Of a stretch of DNA of 42,781 nt, positions 7,307 through 16,012 are shown piece by piece. The DNA is from Verrucomicrobiaceae bacterium (GTDB lineage: Bacteria; Verrucomicrobiota; Verrucomicrobiia; Verrucomicrobiales; Akkermansiaceae), in the NCBI GenBank assembly GCA_027485995.1, contig JAIXPW010000060.1, positions 1 to 42,781 of the forward strand, written 5' to 3'. The translations under genes and the position numbers were made by a program. The notes beneath the pieces were generated by a model, which searched no databases, was not told where the DNA came from, and was given only the letters and a program-made list of their open reading frames with translations. Within the stretch, counting starts at the first letter, position 1. Each line of letters starts with the position of its first letter.

Positions 7307-8851
7307 TCACTCTGATTTTCCGGGCTGGACTGGTGGCGTTGAAGTATCCGTCCGAAACGGCGCGGCGGGAAGTCCCTCGCGATTGAACAGGTTCACGTCC
7401 GGCATCTTGGCCCAGCCATAGCGGACGGCGACAGGCTTGCTGACCTCTTCGGAAGTGACGACCACCGTGGCCCCTTCGATCACGGCTTGAGCTGGAAGAA
7501 ACTTTCCATCCGTGCCTGCAAGCGTGAAGCCCTCCAGCGAATCCCCCCTGGCCATCAGACCTTGACCCACGTGGGTGAAAGACACGATGGCCCGTGAGCC
7601 ATCGACCTTCAGTTTTTCGAAGACGGGTCCGGAATATTCCAGTTTCTCGCCATAACTTAGAGCGCGTGCGGCCAGGGCGAGTCGCTCACCGACTGGTTGC
7701 TTGCGGATCGGATGGATGTTGCCCCCATCGCCCACGTCGGTGGTGACGGCCATCGCGGTGTGTGGCGTCTTTTGCCAGATTCGATGCTGTGCTTCGCGAA
7801 ACGCCGGGTGAGTGTCGCGGTAAGGAGCCAGCTGCACGAACAGGAATGGCAGCTCGGGCCCCCACACCCGCCGCCAGTCGGCGATCATGGCCGGAAGAAG
7901 TTTTTCATAGGAGGCAGGCTGGGAGGAGTTCGATTCGCCCTGATACCAGACCACGCCTCGGATCGCGAAGGCTTCGATGGGGGCGATCATGCCATTGTGA
8001 AGAGCGCTGGGACAATCATGGCAACGCTTACCTGGCATTTTGGGTTCCGGCGGTAGTGGCTGGCCTTTTGCTTTCGCCTCCTTGACTGCCAGCGGATGGA
8101 CCTCATCGCGCTGGCGTTGGAATTCCCGATAGACCGTAGCGATGCTTTGGAACTCGCCCGGGGAAACCTTCGCCCACTTTTCGATCAGCGAGCGTGACTC
8201 ACCGGTCGCTGTTAGAGTCTCGGCGCGCATCCATGACTCGATCCGGGTGCCGCCGACCGAGCTGATGAGCAATCCGATCGGCACGCCTTTCTGCTGCAGG
8301 AGGTCCCGGCCGAAGTAGTAGGCCACTGCCGAGCAGTCGGCGGCCGTCCCGGGTGAGACCGGCTTCCAGGTGCCCTTGATATCTTCGCAGGGCTTCTGAT
8401 CAAACTGATGCTCGACTGTTAGAAAGCGCAGATTGGGATGGTCCGCTGCGGCGATTCCCTTCTCCGCATTCTCAACAGTCTTCATCCGGAAATGCATGTT
8501 CGACTGGCCGGAGCAGAGCCAGACATCACCCACCAGGACGTCGCTGATCTTCGATTGACGATCCTTGTTGGCCGATTGCACCACGAGCTCGCGGCCTTCG
8601 GCGGAGGCGGGAATTGGGTCGAGTTTCACTATCCATTTGCCGTTCGCGTCGGCGGTGGCTGGCTTGGTCTGGGTCGCGAAGGTGACGGTGACCCTTTCAT
8701 TCGGATCGGCCCATCCCCAGATCTGCGCGGGCTGGTCGCGCTGAAGAACGGCGTGGTCGGTGAAGGCACCTGCGATGCAGAGGTCCGCCGCTTGAACCAT
8801 GTCCAGCAAAGGCAGCAGGATGGCGGTGAGTCGCGGGAGAAGGGGGCTCAT
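7307..8851 (-). CDS. Secreted SASA-family carbohydrate esterase (sialate O-acetylesterase-like)
   Basis: The product has 514 residues with an N-terminal signal sequence (about 1-21). The SGNH/SASA signature LCSGQSNM places the nucleophile at Ser117, followed by the family block VVWYQGESN at about 300-308. A D-x-x-H-type element lies at Asp375/His380 (GNIHPIRKQPVGERLAL). The N-terminal beta domain (AVLQRDQPAQIWGWADP) is the usual one in this family. The enzyme should remove O-acetyl groups from a sugar. Despite the family name, many members act on acetylated xylan or other glycans and nothing here points to sialic acid. It is the last gene of the minus-strand run, starting 13 bases after the hydrolase before it, so the two are probably co-transcribed. 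No clear terminator was seen in the 56 bases to the convergent regulator. Confidence 0.87.
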   Translation of the reverse strand: MSPLLPRLTAILLPLLDMVQAADLCIAGAFTDHAVLQRDQPAQIWGWADPNERVTVTFATQTKPATADANGKWIVKLDPIPASAEGRELVVQSANKDRQSKISDVLVGDVWLCSGQSNMHFRMKTVENAEKGIAAADHPNLRFLTVEHQFDQKPCEDIKGTWKPVSPGTAADCSAVAYYFGRDLLQQKGVPIGLLISSVGGTRIESWMRAETLTATGESRSLIEKWAKVSPGEFQSIATVYREFQRQRDEVHPLAVKEAKAKGQPLPPEPKMPGKRCHDCPSALHNGMIAPIEAFAIRGVVWYQGESNSSQPASYEKLLPAMIADWRRVWGPELPFLFVQLAPYRDTHPAFREAQHRIWQKTPHTAMAVTTDVGDGGNIHPIRKQPVGERLALAARALSYGEKLEYSGPVFEKLKVDGSRAIVSFTHVGQGLMARGDSLEGFTLAGTDGKFLPAQAVIEGATVVVTSEEVSKPVAVRYGWAKMPDVNLFNREGLPAAPFRTDTSTPPVQPGKSE

Positions 8852-8864
8852 CGGGTGGGAAAGT

Positions 8865-9680
8865 TCAGGGTTGGGAATGTTTGAGAATGAAGTCGATCAA
8901 TTCCTGGCACTCGAAAAAGGCCGGGGAGATCTCGTGGCCTCCGCCGGGGACGATCTTCACCTCGCAGGTGCCGCCTGCGGCTTCGTAGCGTTGCTTGAGG
9001 AGCGCTGTGTTGTCTTCGAGTGGCACGATGCCGTCCTTGTCTCCCTGCACGGAAAACATCGGCACCTTTCGCGCGGCGAGGGGGGCCAGGTTGCTGACGG
9101 GATTGAACTCGCCGAGCCTGGCGACGAGGGCTTCCTCGGTCATGGCGAAGTCGGCGAGCGTTTCCTTCTTCGAGGATTTCAACGGATAGCCGGCGAGGTT
9201 GCAGACCGGATAGATGCCGGCCCAAGCCTTCACCTTGTCAGGGTTCCGGAATGCCCAGGCCAGCGTCATCAGTCCACCGCGGCTTTGTCCTAACAGGATC
9301 GGTTTGGACGAGTAGCCTCGTGTGACCATTGCGTCATGGAAGGTGGTGAATCTTGCACAGCTTCCCGGCGCGCCGCGCACCTCACCGAGGTCGAAGCCCG
9401 CGACGGCGATGCCTGCCTTCATGAAGGCGTCGTAGTAAAGACGATGCTTCACGATGATGACATCGCCGTTGACGACGGGCGCATACCAGATCCAGGGCTT
9501 GCCTCTGGCCGCCTGCGGGGCGGCGTAAAGGTAGGCCTTGTTGCCCTCGATTTCGAAGCTTTCAGGTTGTCCCCTCGTAGTCGCTGGCTTTTCGTTTTGC
9601 TGGGAGCTTGGTGTTTGTCCATTTGCTGGAACGGCAAGAAAAGAAAGCGAGCAGAGGATGACGAGGAGAGATGGGTTCAT
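8865..9680 (-). CDS. Secreted alpha/beta hydrolase
   Basis: The product has 271 residues. Residues 1-21 form a signal peptide (LLVILCSLSFLAVPANG). The fold's catalytic triad can be placed: the nucleophile elbow LLGQSRGG with Ser133, Asp214 or Asp216 in VQGDKDGIVP, and His249 in PGGGHE. The oxyanion region lies around WYAPVV. Proteins of this kind in PVC genomes are annotated as prolyl-oligopeptidase-like hydrolases or esterases. A substrate cannot be read from the sequence. The genes before and after it lie 15 and 13 bases away on the same strand, so it belongs to the same operon. In this context an acyl-ester on a glycan is a reasonable guess. Confidence 0.8.
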   Translation of the reverse strand: MNPSLLVILCSLSFLAVPANGQTPSSQQNEKPATTRGQPESFEIEGNKAYLYAAPQAARGKPWIWYAPVVNGDVIIVKHRLYYDAFMKAGIAVAGFDLGEVRGAPGSCARFTTFHDAMVTRGYSSKPILLGQSRGGLMTLAWAFRNPDKVKAWAGIYPVCNLAGYPLKSSKKETLADFAMTEEALVARLGEFNPVSNLAPLAARKVPMFSVQGDKDGIVPLEDNTALLKQRYEAAGGTCEVKIVPGGGHEISPAFFECQELIDFILKHSQP

Positions 9681-9695
9681 GGTCAGGAGTGGTGC

Positions 9696-12293
9696 TCAAT
9701 TCGCCTTGAAGGCCTTGTGGTCGGGATTTCCCCCAGAGAGAAGATAGGCCATCAGGTCCATGAGTTCGTCGCGGTTCATCGCCGAGATCATTCCCGGAGG
9801 CATGATCGAGGTTTGGGAGAACTCGATCTTCTCCACCTGGTCCGCTTGGGCCTTGGTGAGCTGATTGAGGTCGAAGGGATTCGAGGCCACTCCGACTTCC
9901 TTGGCGGTATGGAGGATCAGACGTCCCGATAGCGTGCTGCCGTCCTTGAGCTTCACGTTGCTCGCCATGTATTGCTCGGAAATGGAGGCACTCGGCTCGG
10001 TGATCGCCACCAGGATGTCGCGGATGGAGAAGCGGTTGCCAAGTGAGCCGAGGTCGGGTCCGGTGTGTCCGCCTTCGCCGCCGATGCGATGGCAGGCGAT
10101 GCACATGCCGGCGGAGAACATCCTCTTGCCGTTCTCAAAGTCACGGCCACGCAGATCCGCTTGAAAGAGCTTCATGGCACTCTCCACCGTCCAGGCTCCG
10201 GCCGGGCCTTTGGGTCTTGGCAGCTTCGAAAGATCGAAGGCTGGATAATCCGCAAGCAGGCCCGCCATCGCCTCCACATCCTTTGTTTCGAGCTGTGAGA
10301 TGGCGTCCTTGCGGATGGCGCGGATGTATCCGGAAAAGCTCTTTCCGCCATCCTTCTCCAGGATCTGGTTGAGCCAGCCGAAGTAGTATCTGCGGTCATC
10401 GATCGTCCACCCGCTCCGCACGCGTCTCAGGCAATACGCGTAGTGGATGTTCCGGGTGTTGGGCGTGTTGGCCATCATCTTCAGGATCGCCCCGCCATAC
10501 TCGTGGCGCGCGAGCATCTCCTTGTCGTAGTCCACCGTCTCGGCGCGGGTGGCCTTCATGAGGTCGAGGGTTTTCCGCACCAGCGTGGGGGAGTCGAGGT
10601 AGGAAAGCACCCGACAGAGTTCGGCATTCACCTTGTCGTCCTTCGTCGGGAAATGGGCATCGAGCTTTGCGATGATGGCGGCGGTCCCCTCTGTGGTCGG
10701 CCGACCCATCCGAGTGAAACAAAGCGAGTAAGCCCGCAGCAGGGCCAGTTGGTCCTCGGTTTCGATCCTGTCAAAGGGCACCTTCCCCAGCTTGTCGAGC
10801 AGACGGCCTGACTGGGATTTGTCCCCATGTCGGCACAACGCGATGCCAGCGTAGATGATCGCCCGTGGATTCGTCTCCGCGAAGACCTTCTCACGCCAAA
10901 GCGCGGGATCCTGGCACTCGATCGCGATGCGCGCGGCATAGCGGATGTTCCGGTCCGCATCCGCGAGATGCGGCCATGCCTTTTCGACCGCATCCGCACC
11001 GAGGCCTGATGAATGGAGATCTTCCAGTGAATGCCGCAAGTCGCGTTGTGCCGAGGCCTCGCCCGATGAGGCCTTCGGGGCAAGGGTTCCGCGTTCGCCG
11101 GTGTGGCGGATCCGATAGAGCCGCGAGGCCGTCGTGCGGCCACCTGTTAGAAAGTACATCGCCCCGTCGGGTCCAAAGCGCATAGCCGCGATGTTGAGCG
11201 GGCTGCCGTGGAGGAACTCCGATTTCGTTCCCGTGTAGCTCGATCCGCTTTCCCGCAGGTCCACGGTGTAGATGGTGCCAAAGGTCCAGTCGCAGACGAA
11301 GAGCTTGTCCTGATACTCCGTCGGGAAACTGGAGGTGTATCCGAAACTCATGGCAGTCGGCGACCCCGGTCCCATGTCGAGCACCGAGCCGTTGCTGTCC
11401 GCGAAATAGTCGAGCCACACACCCGATCCCGCCCGCCAGCCGAACTCCCCTCCGGACGTGACGTGATTGATCCGCGTGGGCCGATACCATGGGCAGCCGA
11501 CATCAAACTCCATGTCGGAATCATAAGTGAACAGTTCGCCCTCGCGGTTCAGCGCGAGGTCCACGGCGTTCCGGAATCCGGAAGCCACCATCTTCCAGTC
11601 CTTGCCATCGGGCGAGATCCGGCAGATCCAGCCGCCGGGTGCGCCGAGCCCCACCGCATGTCCCATGGGATCGGGCATCGAGGGAAGGAGCGAGTCTTCC
11701 TGCCAGATGCGCGGTTGCAGGGAGGTGGCCCCATCCGGCACCCGGGTGAAGTTTCCACTCACCAGGTAGAGCCCTTTGCCGTCGGCCGTGGGGAGGATCG
11801 AGTGCGCGGAATGCTCGTAGCCCGGATTCAGCTTCTTCAGCAGGGTGAATTCGTCGAACTTGTCATCACCATCGGTGTCCCTGATGCGATAGAAGCCCCG
11901 CATGTTGGACAGGTAGAGGCTGTCGAAGGCATACAGCAGACCAAGCGCCCCGCCGACCTTGCGCTTGCCCCAGTCGATCGGCTCGTAGGGGAATCCAGGC
12001 AGGCTCTCGACCTTGATGGCAGCATCCCGGTTAGGCAGCGTGACACGGAACGCGCCCTTGTCATCCTGATCGGAAACGATGAGCCGTCCCTTGGGATCGA
12101 AGGCCATCGATACCCACGAGCCCTGTGACGGTGGCACTTCATAGAGCAACTCGGCGTCAAAGCCCTCCCTCAGTGAAATTCCGGTATCTTGATCCACCAC
12201 CAGTGGGCTGGAAGTTGTGGCGATGGTCTGCGCATTCGCGGACAGAATACTCAAGGCAAGAGTCCAAGCGAGGAATGCGTGATGTGGAGACAT
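9696..12293 (-). CDS. PVC-type heme-binding dehydrogenase (beta-propeller plus c-type heme domain)
   Basis: The product has 865 residues when started at the ATG at 12293, which gives a clean signal peptide (HHAFLAWTLALSILSANA). An ATG at 12323 would add ten residues and is less likely. The N-terminal half is a propeller-like domain of the PVC membrane-bound dehydrogenase type (SMAFDPKGRLIVSDQDDKG; later GAMYFLTGGRTTASRLYRI). Helical HEAT-like segments occupy the middle. The C-terminal c-type heme domain has C-I-A-C-H about 135 residues before the end, with a likely Met ligand in a SIMPPGM segment. Such proteins occur in large numbers in Planctomycetes and Verrucomicrobia and are thought to oxidise sugars or alcohols in the periplasm. 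The substrate here is not known. It lies 51 bases after the small 53-codon frame. Confidence 0.83.
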   Translation of the reverse strand: MSPHHAFLAWTLALSILSANAQTIATTSSPLVVDQDTGISLREGFDAELLYEVPPSQGSWVSMAFDPKGRLIVSDQDDKGAFRVTLPNRDAAIKVESLPGFPYEPIDWGKRKVGGALGLLYAFDSLYLSNMRGFYRIRDTDGDDKFDEFTLLKKLNPGYEHSAHSILPTADGKGLYLVSGNFTRVPDGATSLQPRIWQEDSLLPSMPDPMGHAVGLGAPGGWICRISPDGKDWKMVASGFRNAVDLALNREGELFTYDSDMEFDVGCPWYRPTRINHVTSGGEFGWRAGSGVWLDYFADSNGSVLDMGPGSPTAMSFGYTSSFPTEYQDKLFVCDWTFGTIYTVDLRESGSSYTGTKSEFLHGSPLNIAAMRFGPDGAMYFLTGGRTTASRLYRIRHTGERGTLAPKASSGEASAQRDLRHSLEDLHSSGLGADAVEKAWPHLADADRNIRYAARIAIECQDPALWREKVFAETNPRAIIYAGIALCRHGDKSQSGRLLDKLGKVPFDRIETEDQLALLRAYSLCFTRMGRPTTEGTAAIIAKLDAHFPTKDDKVNAELCRVLSYLDSPTLVRKTLDLMKATRAETVDYDKEMLARHEYGGAILKMMANTPNTRNIHYAYCLRRVRSGWTIDDRRYYFGWLNQILEKDGGKSFSGYIRAIRKDAISQLETKDVEAMAGLLADYPAFDLSKLPRPKGPAGAWTVESAMKLFQADLRGRDFENGKRMFSAGMCIACHRIGGEGGHTGPDLGSLGNRFSIRDILVAITEPSASISEQYMASNVKLKDGSTLSGRLILHTAKEVGVASNPFDLNQLTKAQADQVEKIEFSQTSIMPPGMISAMNRDELMDLMAYLLSGGNPDHKAFKAN

Positions 12294-12344
12294 GGGGAGT
12301 TGTGGGAAAAGAAGGGGAGGCATGGTTCACTGAAAGTCGGAAAC

Positions 12345-12506
12345 TCAGTCTTTCACGGGCTCTTCATTGATCTGCAACTCGATCAGGGAATCCGCCGCAT
12401 CGGGAAAGTCGGTCGGAGCTTCGATCCCCATCTTAGCTGCTAGGCTTTTGCAGGAGAGAAGCACCTTCGTTGCGAGCAGACTGACTGTATGGATGGGAGC
12501 CTTCAT
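12345..12506 (-). CDS. Small hypothetical protein, 53 residues, overlapping the FAD oxidoreductase stop
   Basis: The ATG at 12504-12506 overlaps the TGA of the FAD oxidoreductase gene as ATGA, the same arrangement that links the two genes before it. The frame runs 53 codons to TGA at 12345 and leaves 51 bases to the heme-dehydrogenase start. The residues look protein-like: a basic, partly hydrophobic first half (TVSLLATKVLLSCKSLA) and an acidic end (DFPDAADSLIELQINEEP). I recognise no family. The first part could be a weak signal or membrane segment with one Cys. The placement argues for translation by coupling, but a chance frame of this length is possible. Confidence 0.4.
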   Translation of the reverse strand: MKAPIHTVSLLATKVLLSCKSLAAKMGIEAPTDFPDAADSLIELQINEEPVKD

Positions 12507-14545
12507 TCGATCAATTGAATCGCATCCACTATGACAAAGCCCTCGGTGCCATGGTTGCTGATGACGATCTTGGTTTCGGCATCGGACTTGAGTTGAATGA
12601 ATCCGGCGCTGCGGAACGCCTCTCCAGCGGGCAGTGGCTGGGTTTGGTCAAAGGTGAGCAGGGTCTTCTGTCCGCCGCTCTCGATGGTGATGGGCACGTT
12701 CTTGGAGCGGGTTTCGTGGGGCGAATAGGCGATGCGAAGGTCGTAGCGGCCTGACTTCGGAGCCTTGATTCGGAACGTGGCGGTGGACTTGCCGTCACCG
12801 CGCTTGTTGTCATGAACGTAACCGCTGCCGATGTAGGGCTTGAATCCGCTGCTGGCTTTCCATTCCCCTTCGAAGGTGGCTTGCTTGTCATCGAGGACGA
12901 TTCCAGTGAGCTTCGCGGAGTCGATGCCCACCGCCTGTTTGACCTCGGACGATGGCGCGGCGAGTACAGGGAGATCGAGAACCTGTCCTTGCGCCAACAG
13001 ACGTTCCCTCAGCGCGGGATAAGGCAGTTTCTGGACGGTCACCTCTTTCTTCGCGGCGAGGGCCCCCGCCACTCCGGCGCTTTGGCCGAGAATCATCCAT
13101 GTCGGCTCCACACGGATCGAGGAAATGCCCACATGGGTGCAGGAGAGCGCGACCGGGACGAGCAGGTTTTCACACTCGGAAGGAAGGGGCAGGATGCTGC
13201 GATAAGGAATGTGATAGGGGTAGCCGTGGCGACGGCCCTGCATCCGAACTGGCAGGATCGTGCCTTCATCGGCGACGCTGTCCTTGGTTGCGACCCGCTG
13301 GCAGTCGTGTGAGTCGATCGGGAAGGAGGAAACGACGATGGGGTCCTCCTTTTGCGGATTCTCCATGATGTCCTTCTGACTGATGACATACATGCCTTTC
13401 ATCCGCCGGCCTTCACGGACGTAGAGTTGCGGCGACCAATGTTCGTAGCTGGCAAATTCATCGCGACAGAGGCCAAACTCCGAGTGTTGCTTCCGCAAGG
13501 ACTCGGGCACGGCGGGGTCGGTGCAGAAGAAGTGGTAGAGCTCCAAGGTGTATTGCCTGTGTGCCTCCCAGATTTTCGCGCGGCCTGCTTGGTCGGCTTC
13601 GCTCCAGCCATTGCAAGCGCCGACGAGGCCCATGGAAAATTGGCGACCGATGCCATTGTTCGCGTCGAACTTCCCGCCCGGGAGCGGATAGAGGTCCCAC
13701 ATCGCGGTGGCTTTCCCTTGTGTGAAATACCGACGGATGGCCTCGAAGCGCGCGGGGTCGTAGTGCGCCGGGGCTGGAAATGGAACACGGTTGGCCGGAT
13801 CTTTCGTGAGGCAAAGCCGGAAGCTGTAAACCATCACATTCCGATCGCCTGCATCTTCAGGACCTGCATCTTCCGTGGTGATGAGCGGCAACAGTCTGCC
13901 CGCATCATCACGGCCCGAAATGGGCATCAGCGGCTTGGGGTAGCTTTTTCCGGCGAGCGATTCTCCGAACTCCTTCCGTCCTTCGCGTCCGATGGTCGAT
14001 GACACACCTGCCGCTGCCATGAGATCGCCTTCATAGCTTCCATCAATGAACACCTTTGCGCTGAAATCGCCGTCGGTGGTTTGCAACCGCATGATACGCG
14101 CGCCGTCCTTTTCCACCGACTTCAGCACACGCTTCGTGAGCACCTGCACCTTGGCTTCATCGAGCATCTGCTTCGTGATCCGCATCGCCACGCCCGGCTC
14201 GTAGGTCCAGTGCTTCTGATCTTTCTCGCTGACCTTGTAAGGCAGCTTGATCCCGCGCGAGGCGTAGTCCGACTCGATGCGCGTGTGCCATTCGTCAAAG
14301 AGCCCCATCACCGTGCTGCGCACCGTTTGATTCGAGTCGCTGAAACAGAGTCCGCCCGTATTGATGCCGCCGACATGGTCCGTCGGCTCCAGCAGGATGA
14401 CCGAGGCTCCTTCTCGGGCCGCTGCGATCGCCGCGCAGAAGCCTCCTGGGGTGGAGCCATAGACGAGCAGGTCGGCCGAGGCGGCGCGAACTGGAGCCAG
14501 CGAAACCAGCAGCAGGGAAACAAGGAGGGCGATGCTGGTATTCAT
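12503..14545 (-). CDS. Secreted FAD-dependent oxidoreductase with golvesin-like C-terminal domain
   Basis: The product has 680 residues from the ATG at 14545. A longer frame to 14680 exists, but this start gives a signal peptide (about 1-21, SIALLVSLLLVSLAPVRA) and a 4-base ATGA overlap with the gene before. The dinucleotide-binding start is DLLVYGSTPGGFCAAIAAA with the glycine motif at residues 30-35, then LLEPTDHVGGINTGGL. This is the FAD_oxidored family common in PVC and Bacteroidetes glycan loci. The last 120 residues (SGRYDLRIAYSPHETRSKNV and later FVIVDAIQLIE) match the beta-sandwich domain seen in golvesin and xanthan-lyase proteins, probably carbohydrate-binding. The reaction is unknown. 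Oxidation of a sugar hydroxyl fits the setting. Confidence 0.85.
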   Translation of the reverse strand: MNTSIALLVSLLLVSLAPVRAASADLLVYGSTPGGFCAAIAAAREGASVILLEPTDHVGGINTGGLCFSDSNQTVRSTVMGLFDEWHTRIESDYASRGIKLPYKVSEKDQKHWTYEPGVAMRITKQMLDEAKVQVLTKRVLKSVEKDGARIMRLQTTDGDFSAKVFIDGSYEGDLMAAAGVSSTIGREGRKEFGESLAGKSYPKPLMPISGRDDAGRLLPLITTEDAGPEDAGDRNVMVYSFRLCLTKDPANRVPFPAPAHYDPARFEAIRRYFTQGKATAMWDLYPLPGGKFDANNGIGRQFSMGLVGACNGWSEADQAGRAKIWEAHRQYTLELYHFFCTDPAVPESLRKQHSEFGLCRDEFASYEHWSPQLYVREGRRMKGMYVISQKDIMENPQKEDPIVVSSFPIDSHDCQRVATKDSVADEGTILPVRMQGRRHGYPYHIPYRSILPLPSECENLLVPVALSCTHVGISSIRVEPTWMILGQSAGVAGALAAKKEVTVQKLPYPALRERLLAQGQVLDLPVLAAPSSEVKQAVGIDSAKLTGIVLDDKQATFEGEWKASSGFKPYIGSGYVHDNKRGDGKSTATFRIKAPKSGRYDLRIAYSPHETRSKNVPITIESGGQKTLLTFDQTQPLPAGEAFRSAGFIQLKSDAETKIVISNHGTEGFVIVDAIQLIE

Positions 14546-15828
14546 GGCCGGAATTGGACGGAGCTCGTCACCATCGCGCCGCGTTCGTCGGTGAGCGAGA
14601 TGAACCAGGTGTTCGCGTCGGAGGGAGGCTTCGGCGCTGTGATGATGTTTGGACCGATCTGTGCCGGAAGTTCCTTCCATTCGCGCGTGGAGCGAAGGCC
14701 GTCGCCAGTGGTGTAATGCAGCGTGGCGGATTTCAACGGCACGGCGCTTTTGAACTCGAGACAGACCTCCTCGCCTTTAACTGTGATCGTTCGCGGCTCG
14801 GCAAGCGGTTTGCCGTTGCGGCAGAATGAATCGATGAACAGCCCGATCTCCACTGGTGCCCAGCCGGGGGGATGGCCGTGAGGCATTTTCACCTCGATGC
14901 GCATCTGCTTCCTGCCGGGCACGACGTCGAAGCTCTTCTGATAGCTATCAAGCGGGTAATGAACGTCGTTCGTCCCGTTCACCCAAAGGATCGGCACGCG
15001 GCAGCTCGTCAGCAGGCTCGACGGATCGTAGGCTTTCACCCATGCGTCGCGCCGAGCGCCGAGCTTGTCGATCGACGGCTTCTGCACCGACTCGCCCTCG
15101 TGGAGAAAGCCGCAGCCATAGACGGGCACCGCCGCCTTGAAGCGATTGTCGAGCGATGCCACGAGGCAGGTGGTGTAGCCGCCCCAACTGATCCCCGTCA
15201 CTGCGGTGTGATCGGCATCGACTTCCGGAAACGAGCGCAGCAATGAATGCGCGCGGATGACACTCGCCGCGGCGTGATAGGGCCAGTCGTCCGAGACGTC
15301 GCCGCCGATGCTGTCGAACTTCTGAGGGTGGCCCTGATCCGGACCACCGTTCGGCAGGCGTTGGCGGGTTTCAGGCTTGTTGGACTGACCCGGCACGGGA
15401 ACTCCTTTCGCATCGTAAAGGGCATCGACCGGCCGATTGCCGGATAGATCCATCGCGATGGCCGCATAGCCGCGTTTGGCCCACAGATGCACCCACTCGG
15501 CGAAGGCCGTCCCGCCGCCGCCGTGAATCAGCACGACACCGGGAAACTTCGTGCCCGGCTTCGCCTCGCCGAGCGTGATCGGCGAGGCGTAGAACGCGAA
15601 CACCTCGGTCTTGACGCCCTTATAGTCTTCACCGGCGTAAATCAACGAATGGACCGACCCGGTCTGCGCCAGCCAGCGCATCATGGGAGCGCGTTTCAAC
15701 TCAGTGAGATTCCAGGGGCCCACTTGTTCCACGTCGCGAGTGGACGAACTTGCTGCTTCATCGGAAGCGCGCAGCAGGGTGAGCGGCGCGAGCAGCAGTG
15801 CGAGGATGAAAAGACTGATGGGTTTCAT
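14542..15828 (-). CDS. Secreted alpha/beta hydrolase, acetyl-xylan-esterase/dienelactone-hydrolase-like
   Basis: The product has 428 residues with a signal peptide of about 21 residues. The oxyanion element VVLIHGGGGTAF lies at about 98-109. The nucleophile is Ser214 in TGISWGGY, the acid is probably Asp288 in WVNGTNDVHYP, and the base is His317 or His319 in KMPHGHPPGW. A C-terminal beta extension of about 90 residues follows (PRTITVKGEEVCLEF). Secreted hydrolases of this build remove acyl groups or cleave esters on polysaccharides. The stop codon overlaps the start of the FAD oxidoreductase by four bases, so the two should be translated in a coupled way and probably act on the same substrate. 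The specific ester is not deducible. Confidence 0.82.
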   Translation of the reverse strand: MKPISLFILALLLAPLTLLRASDEAASSSTRDVEQVGPWNLTELKRAPMMRWLAQTGSVHSLIYAGEDYKGVKTEVFAFYASPITLGEAKPGTKFPGVVLIHGGGGTAFAEWVHLWAKRGYAAIAMDLSGNRPVDALYDAKGVPVPGQSNKPETRQRLPNGGPDQGHPQKFDSIGGDVSDDWPYHAAASVIRAHSLLRSFPEVDADHTAVTGISWGGYTTCLVASLDNRFKAAVPVYGCGFLHEGESVQKPSIDKLGARRDAWVKAYDPSSLLTSCRVPILWVNGTNDVHYPLDSYQKSFDVVPGRKQMRIEVKMPHGHPPGWAPVEIGLFIDSFCRNGKPLAEPRTITVKGEEVCLEFKSAVPLKSATLHYTTGDGLRSTREWKELPAQIGPNIITAPKPPSDANTWFISLTDERGAMVTSSVQFRP

Positions 15829-15836
15829 TTCGATTC

Positions 15837-16004
15837 TTAACGATTCAGTTTCTGATCCTTTTTGCCATTGCCCGCGTCATTCACAGTTGGTTTGAATTCG
15901 ATCGGAACGTCTGCTAGGTGACCTTGGAAAAGGGGCGAGCGAGGCTTCCATCGTGTGGATGGTTTCCAGCGGTCCTCGATTGAATTCGTGCAGATCAGAA
16001 GCAT
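15837..16004 (-). CDS. Small hypothetical protein, 55 residues, filling the gap between operon genes
   Basis: The ATG at 16002-16004 lies 8 bases after the Sel1-C39 gene ends at 16013. The frame runs 55 codons to TAA at 15837, 8 bases before the hydrolase start at 15828. Without it the gap would be 184 bases, out of line with the rest of the run. The product is basic with a Trp/Lys/Pro section (RWKPSTRWKPRSPLF) and a Lys-rich end (GNGKKDQKLNR). It has no signal peptide and no family I know. It could also be the 3' remnant of a longer lost gene. Confidence 0.4.
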   Translation of the reverse strand: MLLICTNSIEDRWKPSTRWKPRSPLFQGHLADVPIEFKPTVNDAGNGKKDQKLNR

Positions 16005-16012
16005 TGTCTCTG

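Noticed and set aside
7307..8851. Sialic acid catabolism
   Set aside because: The SASA name suggests it, but no neuraminidase, sialic acid lyase, kinase or transporter is nearby, and the family also acts on other acetylated glycans.
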